This document shows, one piece after another, positions 17,233 to 25,184 of a DNA stretch of 64,000 nt; position 1 is the stretch's first letter; each line of letters begins with the position of its first letter. Both the position numbers and the translations under genes were made by a program. Below the pieces are notes generated by a model. It was not told the DNA's origin and did no database searches. It worked only from the letters and a program-made list of their open reading frames with translations. The DNA is from JANQJA01 sp047947185 (lineage in GTDB: Bacteria > Pseudomonadota > Gammaproteobacteria > Pseudomonadales > Azotimanducaceae), in the NCBI GenBank assembly GCA_047947185.1, contig CP170502.1, forward strand, positions 124,001 to 188,000, read 5' to 3'.

Positions 17233-17595
17233 TTAATCCTGCACTTCGTAGATGTTGGTGGCATCATTGCTTTTGAACAGGTAGAGCAGCAACTGGCTGA
17301 GTACAATGTTGCCATCTGCCCGGTAGCGACCTTCCATAAATGCGCGCATGCCATCAAAGCTGCCGTCTATCAGACCCCAGCAGGTGGTGTGGCTGTCAAT
17401 AAACAACGACAGGGTTGGTGCCGGCGATACCCCGGGTGCAAAACTGAAGTCTGTTTCCGTCACTGTCAGAAAAAACGGATCGCCCTGGCTGAAATGAAAC
17501 TGAAACACCGTGAGGGGGCGCTGCAGGAACCCGGCTCGAAAGTGGGGGGCCAGCCGGCTGGTCTGATCATTCAACATTGTCTCAAGGGACTGCAT
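17233..17595 (-). CDS. SCP2 sterol-carrier-like domain protein
   Basis: 120 residues, nearly all one SCP2-type lipid-binding fold. The visible elements are the strand VFQFHFSQGDPFFLTV and the segment FSFAPGVSPAPTLSLFIDS. The typical ending follows: SFDGMRAFMEGRYRADGNIVLSQLLLYLF. SCP2 domains bind fatty acyl-CoA, sterols or other hydrophobic ligands in a tunnel, but the bacterial single-domain members mostly lack an assigned ligand. It converges on nudC and starts 163 bases from the divergent sohB. Family assignment is by pattern and the ligand is unknown. Confidence 0.75.
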   Translation of the reverse strand: MQSLETMLNDQTSRLAPHFRAGFLQRPLTVFQFHFSQGDPFFLTVTETDFSFAPGVSPAPTLSLFIDSHTTCWGLIDGSFDGMRAFMEGRYRADGNIVLSQLLLYLFKSNDATNIYEVQD

Positions 17596-17758
17596 GGTCG
17601 GTTCCTGTCAATCGCGTTCCCCGGCGGTCGGGAGCGCATAGATACTGCCCGTTGGTCCCGCTGCTTCTGCTCTGCCTCTTATTCTACGGCGCATTTTGAA
17701 GCCAGTCATCCCGACCATTTGTGATAGCATTGGGCAAAATTCCCTGGAGTGATGTCGA

Positions 17759-18802
17759 TTGGAGTTCCTGATTGAATATGGCCTTTTTCTGGCCAAAACG
17801 CTGACGCTGGTTGTGTCTGTCCTGGTGTTTGTTGCCATGGTCATCGGCATGTCGCAACGCTCGCGCAATACTGATCGCGGTCATATTGAGGTTCGGAGCC
17901 TGAACGACAATATAGAGGGCATTACCAACAACCTGCGGCAGATGGTGCTCGACGGGCAAACCTACAAGCAGGAAGTCAAAGCCAGGAAAAAGGCTGAAAA
18001 GGAGGAAAAAAAGGCACGCAAACATGCCAGGGAATCCCTGGCGCGCAAACCCCGGGTCTACGTGGTTGATTTCAATGGCGACATTGCCGCCAACGAGGTC
18101 AAGCAGTTGCGGGAAGAAGTCACGGCGATTCTTTCGGTTGCTGAACCCATGGATGAAGTGGTGGTCAGGCTTGAGAGTCCGGGGGGTCAGGTTCACGGTT
18201 ACGGGTTGGCAGCATCACAACTGAAACGCATTGTCAGCAAGGGTATTCCGCTTACCGTTGCTGTGGACAAGGTTGCCGCAAGTGGCGGTTATATGATGGC
18301 CTGTATCGGCACAAGGATAATTGCTGCGCCATTTGCCTTGCTGGGGTCCATCGGGGTCGTCGCACAGCTACCGAATTTCCATCGCTTGCTCAAGAAGAAC
18401 GATGTTGATGTGGAGATTCTGACCGCGGGCGAATACAAGCGAACCCTGACAATATTTGGCGAAAATACCGAGCGCGGCAGGGAAAAGTTCCAGGCAGAAC
18501 TGGAAGACGTGCATGCGCTCTTCAAGGAATTTGTCTCGGAGAATCGTCCTGCGGTGAACATTAATGAAGTCGCCACCGGCGAGGCCTGGTACGGACGGCG
18601 GGCGCTGTCTCACCAACTGGTTGATGAACTCAAGACGAGTGATGAATACCTGTATGACCGGTGCCAGCAAGCAGATGTCTACCAGGTTCGCTTCGTGGAT
18701 GACAAAAACCGTATCGACAAGGTGATCGATCGCATGACTTATGCCATACGAAGGCTGTCCGGTCGCGAAGACCTGGACACGCACAAGCCCTACATGTTCT
18801 AG
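17759..18802 (+). CDS. sohB: SohB inner-membrane signal-peptide-peptidase-like protease
   Basis: S49-family serine protease of the inner membrane with its active site on the periplasmic face. The 347 residues start at a TTG (17759) with GGAGTG upstream. The N-terminal membrane segment (FLAKTLTLVVSVLVFVAMVI, about 9-28) is followed by a basic, Lys/Glu-rich linker (residues 70-100). The protease domain has Ser in VAASGGYMMACIG near 180 and the catalytic Lys in GEYKRTLTIFG near 226. Length agrees with SohB (about 350) rather than SppA (about 610). It lies 15 bases upstream of an AcuI-like reductase, a common pairing only by proximity. Confidence 0.93.
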   Translation: MEFLIEYGLFLAKTLTLVVSVLVFVAMVIGMSQRSRNTDRGHIEVRSLNDNIEGITNNLRQMVLDGQTYKQEVKARKKAEKEEKKARKHARESLARKPRVYVVDFNGDIAANEVKQLREEVTAILSVAEPMDEVVVRLESPGGQVHGYGLAASQLKRIVSKGIPLTVAVDKVAASGGYMMACIGTRIIAAPFALLGSIGVVAQLPNFHRLLKKNDVDVEILTAGEYKRTLTIFGENTERGREKFQAELEDVHALFKEFVSENRPAVNINEVATGEAWYGRRALSHQLVDELKTSDEYLYDRCQQADVYQVRFVDDKNRIDKVIDRMTYAIRRLSGREDLDTHKPYMF

Positions 18803-18817
18803 GAGAAGGAATCTGAT

Positions 18818-19807
18818 ATGACAACATTCCAGGCTTTCTGGGTGGAAAAAAGCGACGCTGGCGTATCCCGGTCGGTGATTGAGCGCAACACGGACGACCT
18901 GCCCGCGGGTGAGGTACTGATTCGCGTCGCCTATTCGTCGGTCAATTACAAGGACGCCCTGTCAGCCAACGGCATGCCAGGGGTCACGCGTAACTATCCG
19001 CATACGCCGGGGATAGATGCGGCTGGCGTGATTGCCGAGAGCGCTGTGCCTGACCTGCGGGAAGGTGACGAGGTTGTTGTGATTGGCTTTGACCTGGGCA
19101 TGAACACACCTGGCGGCTTTGGTGAGTATATCCGGGTACCTGCTGGCTGGGTTGTCAAAATGCCGTCTGGTCTGACCACCCGGGAGGCCATGGTGCTTGG
19201 CACTGCAGGGTTTACGGCCGCACTGTGTGTCGAGAAACTGATAGTGATGGGGGCAAGTGCCGCAGATGGGCCGGTGCTGGTGACCGGGGCAAGTGGCGGT
19301 GTGGGTTCCGTGGCTGTGGCGCTCCTGGCCAGGCTGGGTTACGAGGTGATTGCAAGTTCCGGCAAAGCTGACAAAGCAGAGTACCTGAAATCACTGGGCG
19401 CAAATGCAGTGATTGGGCGCGAGGTGCTGGGGAGTGAAAACAAGCGGCCGCTCCTCGGCACTGACTATGCCCATGGTGTGGACACGGTGGGCGGCGACAC
19501 ACTGTCCAACCTGCTGAAGTCGGTCAAGTACGGCGGCAGCGTTGCAGCCTGTGGACTGGTGGCTTCTCCCATGTTCCCGGCCTCGGTTTTCCCGTTTATC
19601 CTGCGCAGTGTCAACCTGCTGGGTATTGATTCGGTTGAGTTGCCGCTTGAACACAAGCGGGACACCTGGGGCAAACTGGCTGGTGAATGGCACCTTGATA
19701 ACCTGGACTCCATGGTAAATGAAGTTGGCCTTCCCGAACTGGGTGAAGTCTGTGATGCAATTCTGGAAGGGAAAGTCTCGGGCCGCACCTTGGTTAAACA
19801 CCAGTAG
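18818..19807 (+). CDS. acuI: AcuI/YhdH-type acrylyl-CoA reductase (MDR family)
   Basis: NADPH-dependent medium-chain dehydrogenase/reductase. AcuI/YhdH members reduce acrylyl-CoA to propionyl-CoA, protecting cells from this toxic intermediate, for example during DMSP breakdown. The 329 residues show the family opening (SSVNYKDALSANG, YPHTPGIDAAGVI), the GroES-like fold and a Rossmann domain with GASGGVGSVAVALLARLGY near 152. There are no zinc ligands, as expected for quinone-oxidoreductase-like MDRs. GGAGAAGG precedes the ATG. The exact substrate is inferred from family resemblance, and no DMSP lyase is nearby. Confidence 0.85.
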   Translation: MTTFQAFWVEKSDAGVSRSVIERNTDDLPAGEVLIRVAYSSVNYKDALSANGMPGVTRNYPHTPGIDAAGVIAESAVPDLREGDEVVVIGFDLGMNTPGGFGEYIRVPAGWVVKMPSGLTTREAMVLGTAGFTAALCVEKLIVMGASAADGPVLVTGASGGVGSVAVALLARLGYEVIASSGKADKAEYLKSLGANAVIGREVLGSENKRPLLGTDYAHGVDTVGGDTLSNLLKSVKYGGSVAACGLVASPMFPASVFPFILRSVNLLGIDSVELPLEHKRDTWGKLAGEWHLDNLDSMVNEVGLPELGEVCDAILEGKVSGRTLVKHQ

Positions 19808-19920
19808 ACCCGTTGGTTCGGGTAAACTGCGCCCGGCAGTAGGTGGTAAGTCTGTCGCTACTGGCCCCGGCGGGATTCGGGGCTGGTCAGGGGCATCAGG
19901 ATTCGCGGCGGGAGGATGTG

Positions 19921-20178
19921 ATGGGTGAGCCAACAGTCGGGTTTACACTGGAACAAAAACAGGTGATTGCGCGCAAGATCCAGACGTATTTCAGGGAAGA
20001 ACTGGATCAGGAAATCGGGAATTTTGACGCCCAGTTCCTGCTGGATTTTTTTACCGAAGAGATTGGGCCCCTGTACTATAACCAGGGTCTGTACGACGCT
20101 CTTGCGGTCTTTGAAACCCAGGTAGACACCATTGCAGATGCCGTCTACAGCATCGAGAAGCCAACAACCTTCAGGTGA
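19921..20178 (+). CDS. DUF2164 family protein
   Basis: 85 residues from the ATG at 19921, which has GGGAGGATG upstream. The frame is open 26 codons earlier, but that stretch lacks a ribosome site and reads like intergenic DNA. The segments FTLEQKQVIARKIQTYFREE, IGNFDAQFLLDFFTEEIGP and YYNQGLYDA match the DUF2164 pattern, a small acidic alpha-helical family of unknown function in proteobacteria. It converges on the MaoC-like gene with 10 bases between the stop codons. Confidence 0.8.
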   Translation: MGEPTVGFTLEQKQVIARKIQTYFREELDQEIGNFDAQFLLDFFTEEIGPLYYNQGLYDALAVFETQVDTIADAVYSIEKPTTFR

Positions 20179-20188
20179 ACGCAGTGGG

Positions 20189-21088
20189 TTATCCGGGGCT
20201 ACCGCAGACCACACCACCTGCTATCGCTGCTGCGCCTGCGGCGTTCAGCACGCGGAAGAAAACCTGCTTTTCATCCCTTTCCTCATGGATGCCAAGACAC
20301 TCAATCGAAATGGTTGAATCCATCAGTACCATCCCGCGTAACTGGCCTGCGAGGCGGCGGACACGCTGCGGGTCACCACCAAAACAGCGATTGATCACCG
20401 CTGTCAGGGCAATCGCCTTGGTGGCACTACCATGCAGGATGACGTCGGGGAGTCCACCCTGTCTGGCAGCACTGGGTTCCGTGTGTATCGGGTTATAGAT
20501 GTCGGCGCACTCGGTGTACTGCTGGCCCGCATGCAGGGGGATATGCCGCTGCTCCGTCCAAACAGGATTTTCACCAACCGGTTGATCTGGCAGGGGACTG
20601 GATGGGGCGATTGACTTTGCCTCGCCGGTTAAAGTGGCTCCCCTGACGATACCGTTGTAGTCGAGTTCAGCAACCAGTTCACCGTCACTTGAGGTAAACC
20701 GGTAGCGATCCACGGAATAGACGCCAGGTGGTATCTGCCGTCGGGCCACCAGTTGCCCCTGGGTTGTGATGGCCTCGCCCCAGCGAAAGGGGCGATAGAT
20801 TCTGAGGTCTGTCTCGGCGTGGACGCCAAAAGGGGCGGCTCGCAAATCCGGCTTTCGGTCCGGCGTAAATCGCGCTGCCCACTGCAGGGAAAAGCAGATG
20901 CCTGGATGAACCGAGAGTCCACCCTCCCTCAAGTCATCAAAGTACACGGGATTGGTATCATTAACCGCCGCGGCATAAGCCATGATGCGCCGGGTGTCGA
21001 GCAGGGTTGTTGTGGCGATGGTAAATCGGCCAACTTCATCAGCCGATACGGTGCCAGGACCTGCGGTGGCAAGTGCCTTGTCAGTCAT
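20189..21088 (-). CDS. MaoC-like hotdog dehydratase-family protein
   Basis: 299 residues from the ATG at 21088, where GAGGG lies upstream. The same frame stays open to 21163 but without a better start. It looks like a double-hotdog enoyl-CoA hydratase-like protein. The N-terminal half (VNDTNPVYFDDL, VHPGICFSLQWA) resembles a substrate-binding hotdog. The C-terminal half contains DIYNPIHTEPSAARQGGLPDVILHG, the MaoC hydratase-2 motif with the Asp/Asn and His positions (D-x-x-x-x-H). This probably acts on acyl-CoA thioesters, but the pathway is unknown. It is downstream of an antiporter gene on the same strand, with a 97-base gap. Confidence 0.75.
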   Translation of the reverse strand: MTDKALATAGPGTVSADEVGRFTIATTTLLDTRRIMAYAAAVNDTNPVYFDDLREGGLSVHPGICFSLQWAARFTPDRKPDLRAAPFGVHAETDLRIYRPFRWGEAITTQGQLVARRQIPPGVYSVDRYRFTSSDGELVAELDYNGIVRGATLTGEAKSIAPSSPLPDQPVGENPVWTEQRHIPLHAGQQYTECADIYNPIHTEPSAARQGGLPDVILHGSATKAIALTAVINRCFGGDPQRVRRLAGQLRGMVLMDSTISIECLGIHEERDEKQVFFRVLNAAGAAAIAGGVVCGSPG

Positions 21089-21185
21089 CTGTTTTCTGCC
21101 CTCACTGCTACGGTTGATGGACCCAGAGTATAACAGGCGCTCCCTGGCGGGATGGCTGAACACATCTGGTGCGACTCGCCCAGGG

Positions 21186-22355
21186 TCAGTCGCGCCTCAG
21201 TTTATCCGAAACCGCAATGGGCGTGGGATAGCGGAACACGACAATATAGGAAGACAGCAGGAAAGTCAGGATGGCCGTAGCCTGAATCAGGTGTGAGGCA
21301 GAGAGGCCAATGAGTGATTCCGCTGTGGCCAGAAATGCAATCAGCAGGGAGAATTCGCTGATCTGACCCAGTCTAAAACCAACCTCCCAACTGTCCTCGC
21401 GAGATTCTCCCATGCGTGGCAGCAGCAGACGAAATACTGCCGGTTTGGCGGCCAGGATCACAAACGCCATGATCGTTGCCGGGAAGATGACTTCACCCAG
21501 CATGTTGAGGTGAAATCCCGCCCCCATGGAGAAAAAGAACAGGACCAGGAAAAAGTCACGCAGCGGCTTCAGATGGCCGGCGATATAAAGCGAAATAGGG
21601 CTTGTGGCCAGGGTTACACCGCCGATAAATGCGCCAATCTCATGTGACAATCCGGCCATGGCAGCAAGTTCAGAGACACCAAGGCACCAACCGATGGCAA
21701 CCAGGAAGATGTACTCGTGAAATGCATCAAAGCGTTCCAGCAACTTCAGCAGCACGTACTTCACGAAAAGCCAGGCGGCGAGGATCAGGAGGGGAAATGC
21801 GACAATCACCCTGGCGATCCTGGCCGCGCCGCTGAATTCAAAGAAACCACCGGTAATCACCAGTAGCACAATAATCGCAATAAGGTCCTGGATCAGGAGC
21901 AGGCTGATCACCAGTTCACCCGTGTGGCGGTGGTGCAGTACCGTGGTCGGCAGGAGTTTGATGCCAATAATGGTGCTCGAAAACATCATGGCGATACCAA
22001 TGACAATCGCTTCTGTTGTGTCATAACCAAACAGGCTGCTTACGCCAAACCCCAGCAGAAAAAACGCAGCTGAGCTGACAATGCCAATGAGCAGGGCATT
22101 GCCGAACATGTTCCGGAGTTTACCGGGTTGCATGTCAAGGCCAATCAGAAACAGCAGGAACATGATGCCAATCTTGCCAACACTGGCAATCAACGATGGG
22201 TCGTTCACAACACCGGTGCCTGACGGACCAAGTATGATCCCGATAGCGATATAGGCCACAATGAGGGGTTGGCGAGTGTAAAGCGCCAGCGTAGCCAGCA
22301 CGGCGGCTGAAGTGAAAATCAGGAAAAACGAACTCAGGACAGGATCGGTATGCAT
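21186..22355 (-). CDS. CPA2-family cation:proton antiporter
   Basis: 389 residues, almost entirely membrane helices (about 11-12), forming a Na+/H+ exchanger domain of the Kef/CPA2 type. Recognisable stretches are the N-terminal helices LIVAYIAIGIILGPSGTGVV, the GKIGIMFLLFLIGLD helix, the FSSTIIGIKLL segment and LLLIQDLIAIIVLL with its conserved Gln-Asp. The C-terminal TrkA/RCK nucleotide-sensing domain of full Kef proteins is absent, so this is a short, integral-membrane-only form. Ion specificity cannot be decided. The start codon lies inside a perfect inverted repeat (22348-22365). Confidence 0.88.
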   Translation of the reverse strand: MHTDPVLSSFFLIFTSAAVLATLALYTRQPLIVAYIAIGIILGPSGTGVVNDPSLIASVGKIGIMFLLFLIGLDMQPGKLRNMFGNALLIGIVSSAAFFLLGFGVSSLFGYDTTEAIVIGIAMMFSSTIIGIKLLPTTVLHHRHTGELVISLLLIQDLIAIIVLLVITGGFFEFSGAARIARVIVAFPLLILAAWLFVKYVLLKLLERFDAFHEYIFLVAIGWCLGVSELAAMAGLSHEIGAFIGGVTLATSPISLYIAGHLKPLRDFFLVLFFFSMGAGFHLNMLGEVIFPATIMAFVILAAKPAVFRLLLPRMGESREDSWEVGFRLGQISEFSLLIAFLATAESLIGLSASHLIQATAILTFLLSSYIVVFRYPTPIAVSDKLRRD

Positions 22356-22365
22356 GAATGCATAC
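22348..22365. promoter_or_regulatory. 8-bp perfect inverted repeat over the antiporter start codon
   Basis: GTATGCAT, GA, ATGCATAC form a perfect palindrome with a two-base centre. The antiporter ATG (22355-22353) is inside one arm. It may be an operator or an mRNA hairpin masking the start. No Shine-Dalgarno sequence is obvious here. Confidence 0.4.
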
Positions 22366-22418
22366 TATGCTCTCCCGGGAATCCAGTAAACGCGCTGCCC
22401 CTCGGGATGCGCGACCGG

Positions 22419-22907
22419 TTAGGGTGAGCGCAGCCGGAACAGGGGTCCCGGACGATCTACGGCGGTCTGATAGGCATAGGTAAAGCCGGTGAGCCCCAGC
22501 AGCACATTTTCCGGATCCTGACTGTCACCCGGCTGGAAAGCGGTAAAGCCGCAACGCTGCATCTGGTCAACCTGATCACGACGTACATCGCCAATTGCGC
22601 GCAATTCACCCGTAAACCCGTATTTGCGGCGCAGGATGTTGGCACTGGAAAGTGACCTGCCATCAAAGAAAGTGGGGAAGCGCAGCGCGATAACGGGAAA
22701 CTCGTTGACGCAATCTGCAATCTCTTCCACCGCTTCATCAGCATCGAGCCAGATGCCAATATCGTTGCGCCCAGCCAATTGTCCACGGTTTTCCTGCCAC
22801 ACCTTGAGCGGCAGCAGCAGGTTACCGGCCTGCAAATCGACATCAACGCCATCAACCGGCGTGAAAGGTGATTCGGTGATTTTACCGTTGAGAATAATCT
22901 GTGGCAT
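22419..22907 (-). CDS. DUF934 protein, sulfite reductase partner
   Basis: 162 residues of the DUF934 family, which almost always follows a cysI-type sulfite reductase gene in proteobacteria and is named an oxidoreductase or sulfite-reductase accessory protein. Visible family features are GIWLDADEAVEEI, FPVIALRFPTFFDGRSLSSA and the central block LRRKYGFTGELRAIGDVRRDQV. Its ATG shares one base with the cysI stop (TGATG), so it is translationally coupled to cysI. Probable role: assembly of, or electron delivery to, the reductase (inferred from context only). Confidence 0.88.
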   Translation of the reverse strand: MPQIILNGKITESPFTPVDGVDVDLQAGNLLLPLKVWQENRGQLAGRNDIGIWLDADEAVEEIADCVNEFPVIALRFPTFFDGRSLSSANILRRKYGFTGELRAIGDVRRDQVDQMQRCGFTAFQPGDSQDPENVLLGLTGFTYAYQTAVDRPGPLFRLRSP

Positions 22908-24565
22908 CAGGCTGCTTGCTCCGCGTAGACCTTGTCTTTGAATGGCTGAATGCCGATTCGGTTAAAGGTGTGGATGAATTCCTCATCCGGGGCGCGGTGA
23001 GCCAGGTAGACATTCACAATATCCTGAACAACACCCGGGATGTCCTCGCGGGCAAAAGAGGGGCCGAGTATTTGCGCCAGCGCTGCGCTGTTGTACTGTG
23101 AACCGCCTACTGAAACCTGGTACCACTCTTCACCTTTCTTGTCGACACCCAGTATGCCAATGTTGCCAACATGGTGGTGACCACAGGCATTCATGCAACC
23201 CGAGATATTGATATCCAGGTTGCCCAAATCGTGCAGGTAGTCGAGGTCATCAAACTGCCGCTGTATGGCCTCTGCAACCGGAATTGACTTGGCGTTTGCC
23301 AGCGAACAGTAGTCACCACCCGGACAGCAGATAATGTCGGTCAGCAGTCCGAGGTTGGGAGAGGCCAGATCAGCCTCAATAAGATCTCTCCACAGGTCAA
23401 ACAGGTCCTGCTTGCGCACATCTGCCAGCGTGACGTTCTGCTCGTGAGTGACGCGGACTTCACCAAAGCTGTACCTGTCAGCAAGGTCAGCAATAATATC
23501 CAATTGTTCGTCTGTGACATCACCCGGCGCAATACCGGTGACCTTGAGTGCAATGTTGGCGATGGCGTAACCCGGTTTCTTGTGTGCCGCAACGTTTCGA
23601 CTGACCCAGGACTTGAACGCAAAATTGTCTTTCAAGTGCGCCTCATGACTGTCGTCATCACTGGGCAATGCCTCATAATCGGGTTCGGTAAAACAGGCTT
23701 TGACGCGTGCAATCTCTTGTTCGGTCAAAGTCTCCGGGCCGCCCTTTAGCGTCTGCCACTCTTCTTCTACCTTGCTCGCAAAAACTTCCGGCGTCATGGC
23801 GCGTACCAGTATCTTGATGCGCGCCTTGAACTTGTTGTCCCGGCGACCATAACGATTGTAAACGCGGAGAATGGCTTCAAGGTAGGTCAGCAGATGCTCT
23901 TTTGGCAGAAAGTCCCGGATGACCGGTGCAATGACAGGCGTTCTGCCGAGGCCGCCACCGGCGAGGATTTCAAAGCCAATGTCACCATCGCGCTCGACCA
24001 TGCGGATACCAATATCGTGTACCTGGACGGCAGCACGGTCTTCCCGTGCGCCCGTGACCGCAATCTTGAACTTGCGTGGCAGCCAGTTGAACTCGGGATG
24101 GAAGGTTGACCACTGCCGAATAAGTTCAGCCCAGGGCCTGGAGTCTTCTATCTCGTCCCTGGCGACACCTGCATACTGGTCTGACGTGACGTTCCTGATA
24201 CAGTTGCCGCTGGTCTGGATGGCATGCATTTGTACGCTCGCGAGGGCAGCGAGTATGTCCGGTACCTCTTCGAGTTTGGGCCAGTTGTACTGTATGTTCT
24301 GGCGGGTCGTGAAGTGAGCGTATCCCCGGTCAAAATGACGCGCAATGTACGCCAGTTGTCGAAGTTGGGCGGAAGAGAGCAGGCCATAAGGTACGGCGAC
24401 CCGCAGCATGGGGGCCAGACGTTGAATGTAGAGGCCGTTTCTCAATCGCAGGTGAAGAAATTCTTCATCGGTGAGTTCACCTGCCAGGAATCGATTGGTC
24501 TGATCACGGTACTGGGCGACCCGTTCGTCGACCATCGCCTGATCGTACTTGTCATAGATATACAT
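22907..24565 (-). CDS. cysI: Assimilatory sulfite reductase, siroheme/[4Fe-4S] subunit
   Basis: Reduces sulfite to sulfide by six electrons in cysteine synthesis. The 552 residues contain the duplicated nitrite/sulfite reductase core. The segment FTTRQNIQYNWPKLEEVPDI and the siroheme-binding arginines lie in the N-terminal half. The cluster cysteines are in IICCPGGDYCSLANAKS and NISGCMNACGHHH near 405-450. The N-terminus (MYIYDKYDQAMVDERV) matches the proteobacterial DUF934-associated type. No flavoprotein cysJ is adjacent, so the electron donor, perhaps ferredoxin, is elsewhere. AT-rich DNA upstream (24595-24640) probably holds the promoter, but I could not define it. Confidence 0.93.
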   Translation of the reverse strand: MYIYDKYDQAMVDERVAQYRDQTNRFLAGELTDEEFLHLRLRNGLYIQRLAPMLRVAVPYGLLSSAQLRQLAYIARHFDRGYAHFTTRQNIQYNWPKLEEVPDILAALASVQMHAIQTSGNCIRNVTSDQYAGVARDEIEDSRPWAELIRQWSTFHPEFNWLPRKFKIAVTGAREDRAAVQVHDIGIRMVERDGDIGFEILAGGGLGRTPVIAPVIRDFLPKEHLLTYLEAILRVYNRYGRRDNKFKARIKILVRAMTPEVFASKVEEEWQTLKGGPETLTEQEIARVKACFTEPDYEALPSDDDSHEAHLKDNFAFKSWVSRNVAAHKKPGYAIANIALKVTGIAPGDVTDEQLDIIADLADRYSFGEVRVTHEQNVTLADVRKQDLFDLWRDLIEADLASPNLGLLTDIICCPGGDYCSLANAKSIPVAEAIQRQFDDLDYLHDLGNLDINISGCMNACGHHHVGNIGILGVDKKGEEWYQVSVGGSQYNSAALAQILGPSFAREDIPGVVQDIVNVYLAHRAPDEEFIHTFNRIGIQPFKDKVYAEQAA

Positions 24566-24733
24566 AAGCGCAGCGTTTCTTTGGGAAAGCGGAATTTAGC
24601 AATACTTCGGAGTATCGAAAATAATCATTTGTTTATAAGGATATAGCCGGCTGGGCCGCGGTCGGAAATGGGGCCGGCAGCGGCGCAACTATAACAGATC
24701 CTGCTGATGCTGGCACCGCGGGTCATTGATTCG

Positions 24734-24739
24734 TATAAT
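24734..24739 (+). promoter_or_regulatory. -10 element before the 43-residue membrane protein
   Basis: A perfect TATAAT followed by the discriminator CGCGCCC, the same style as the tRNA promoters. The -35 at 17 bp spacing (TGGCAC, 24711-24716) is weak. It lies 31 bases upstream of the small reading frame at 24771. Confidence 0.5.
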
Positions 24740-24770
24740 CGCGCCCAGCATAAACTGTGGAAATGTGACC

Positions 24771-24902
24771 ATGACAGAACATGAAACACCCGGCGTAGAC
24801 GTAGAAGAGAAAAACGATGACAGCACCACTGACGCCATCTGTGCAGTGGCACTCATCCTGATTGCCGTAGTCACGATGATCTACTGGGTCTCTGGCCAGT
24901 AA
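24771..24902 (+). CDS. Small single-pass membrane protein, 43 residues
   Basis: A short reading frame between the divergent cysI and the convergent DUF2970 gene. It has an acidic N-terminus (MTEHETPGVDVEEKNDDST, about 1-20) followed by one hydrophobic helix (ICAVALILIAVVTMIYWVSG, about 23-42). It ends in TAA two residues after the helix. A TATAAT box precedes it by 31 bases. The ribosome site (GTGGAAATG region) is weak. The charge distribution, helix and promoter make it a credible real gene, although I do not recognise a named family. It is oriented tail-to-tail with DUF2970, 24 bases apart. Confidence 0.6.
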   Translation: MTEHETPGVDVEEKNDDSTTDAICAVALILIAVVTMIYWVSGQ

Positions 24903-24926
24903 CAACTGCAGGCGATGGTCCCGCGT

Positions 24927-25142
24927 TTATGGCAGGACCAGCATGACAATACCCACCAGCGTAAGCACAAACAGCAGGGTAAAAATCAGCCCGCCCACAA
25001 TATAGGGCAGGGGATTTGACTGGCTGAAGTCCTGCTCCCGATTTGCCTCGGTCTGCACACCAAAAGCCGCAGCAACCACGCTCAGCATGACTTTCAGCAT
25101 GCCAGGTGCTTTTTCCCCTGGCTTGTCTTTTTCTTCACTCAT
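24927..25142 (-). CDS. DUF2970 membrane protein
   Basis: 71 residues from the ATG at 25142, preceded by GAGGAAGCCGGG, a strong ribosome site. An ATG ten codons upstream has none. DUF2970 features are the segment MLSVVAAAFGVQTEANREQD and the single C-terminal membrane helix (IVGGLIFTLLFVLTLVGIVMLV). The family is small, of unknown function and widespread in beta/gammaproteobacteria. It follows metH on the same strand after 42 bases and is probably co-transcribed. Confidence 0.85.
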   Translation of the reverse strand: MSEEKDKPGEKAPGMLKVMLSVVAAAFGVQTEANREQDFSQSNPLPYIVGGLIFTLLFVLTLVGIVMLVLP

Positions 25143-25184
25143 CCCGGCTTCCTCTGTCAGGTTTGTGGTCATGTGATTCTGCTG

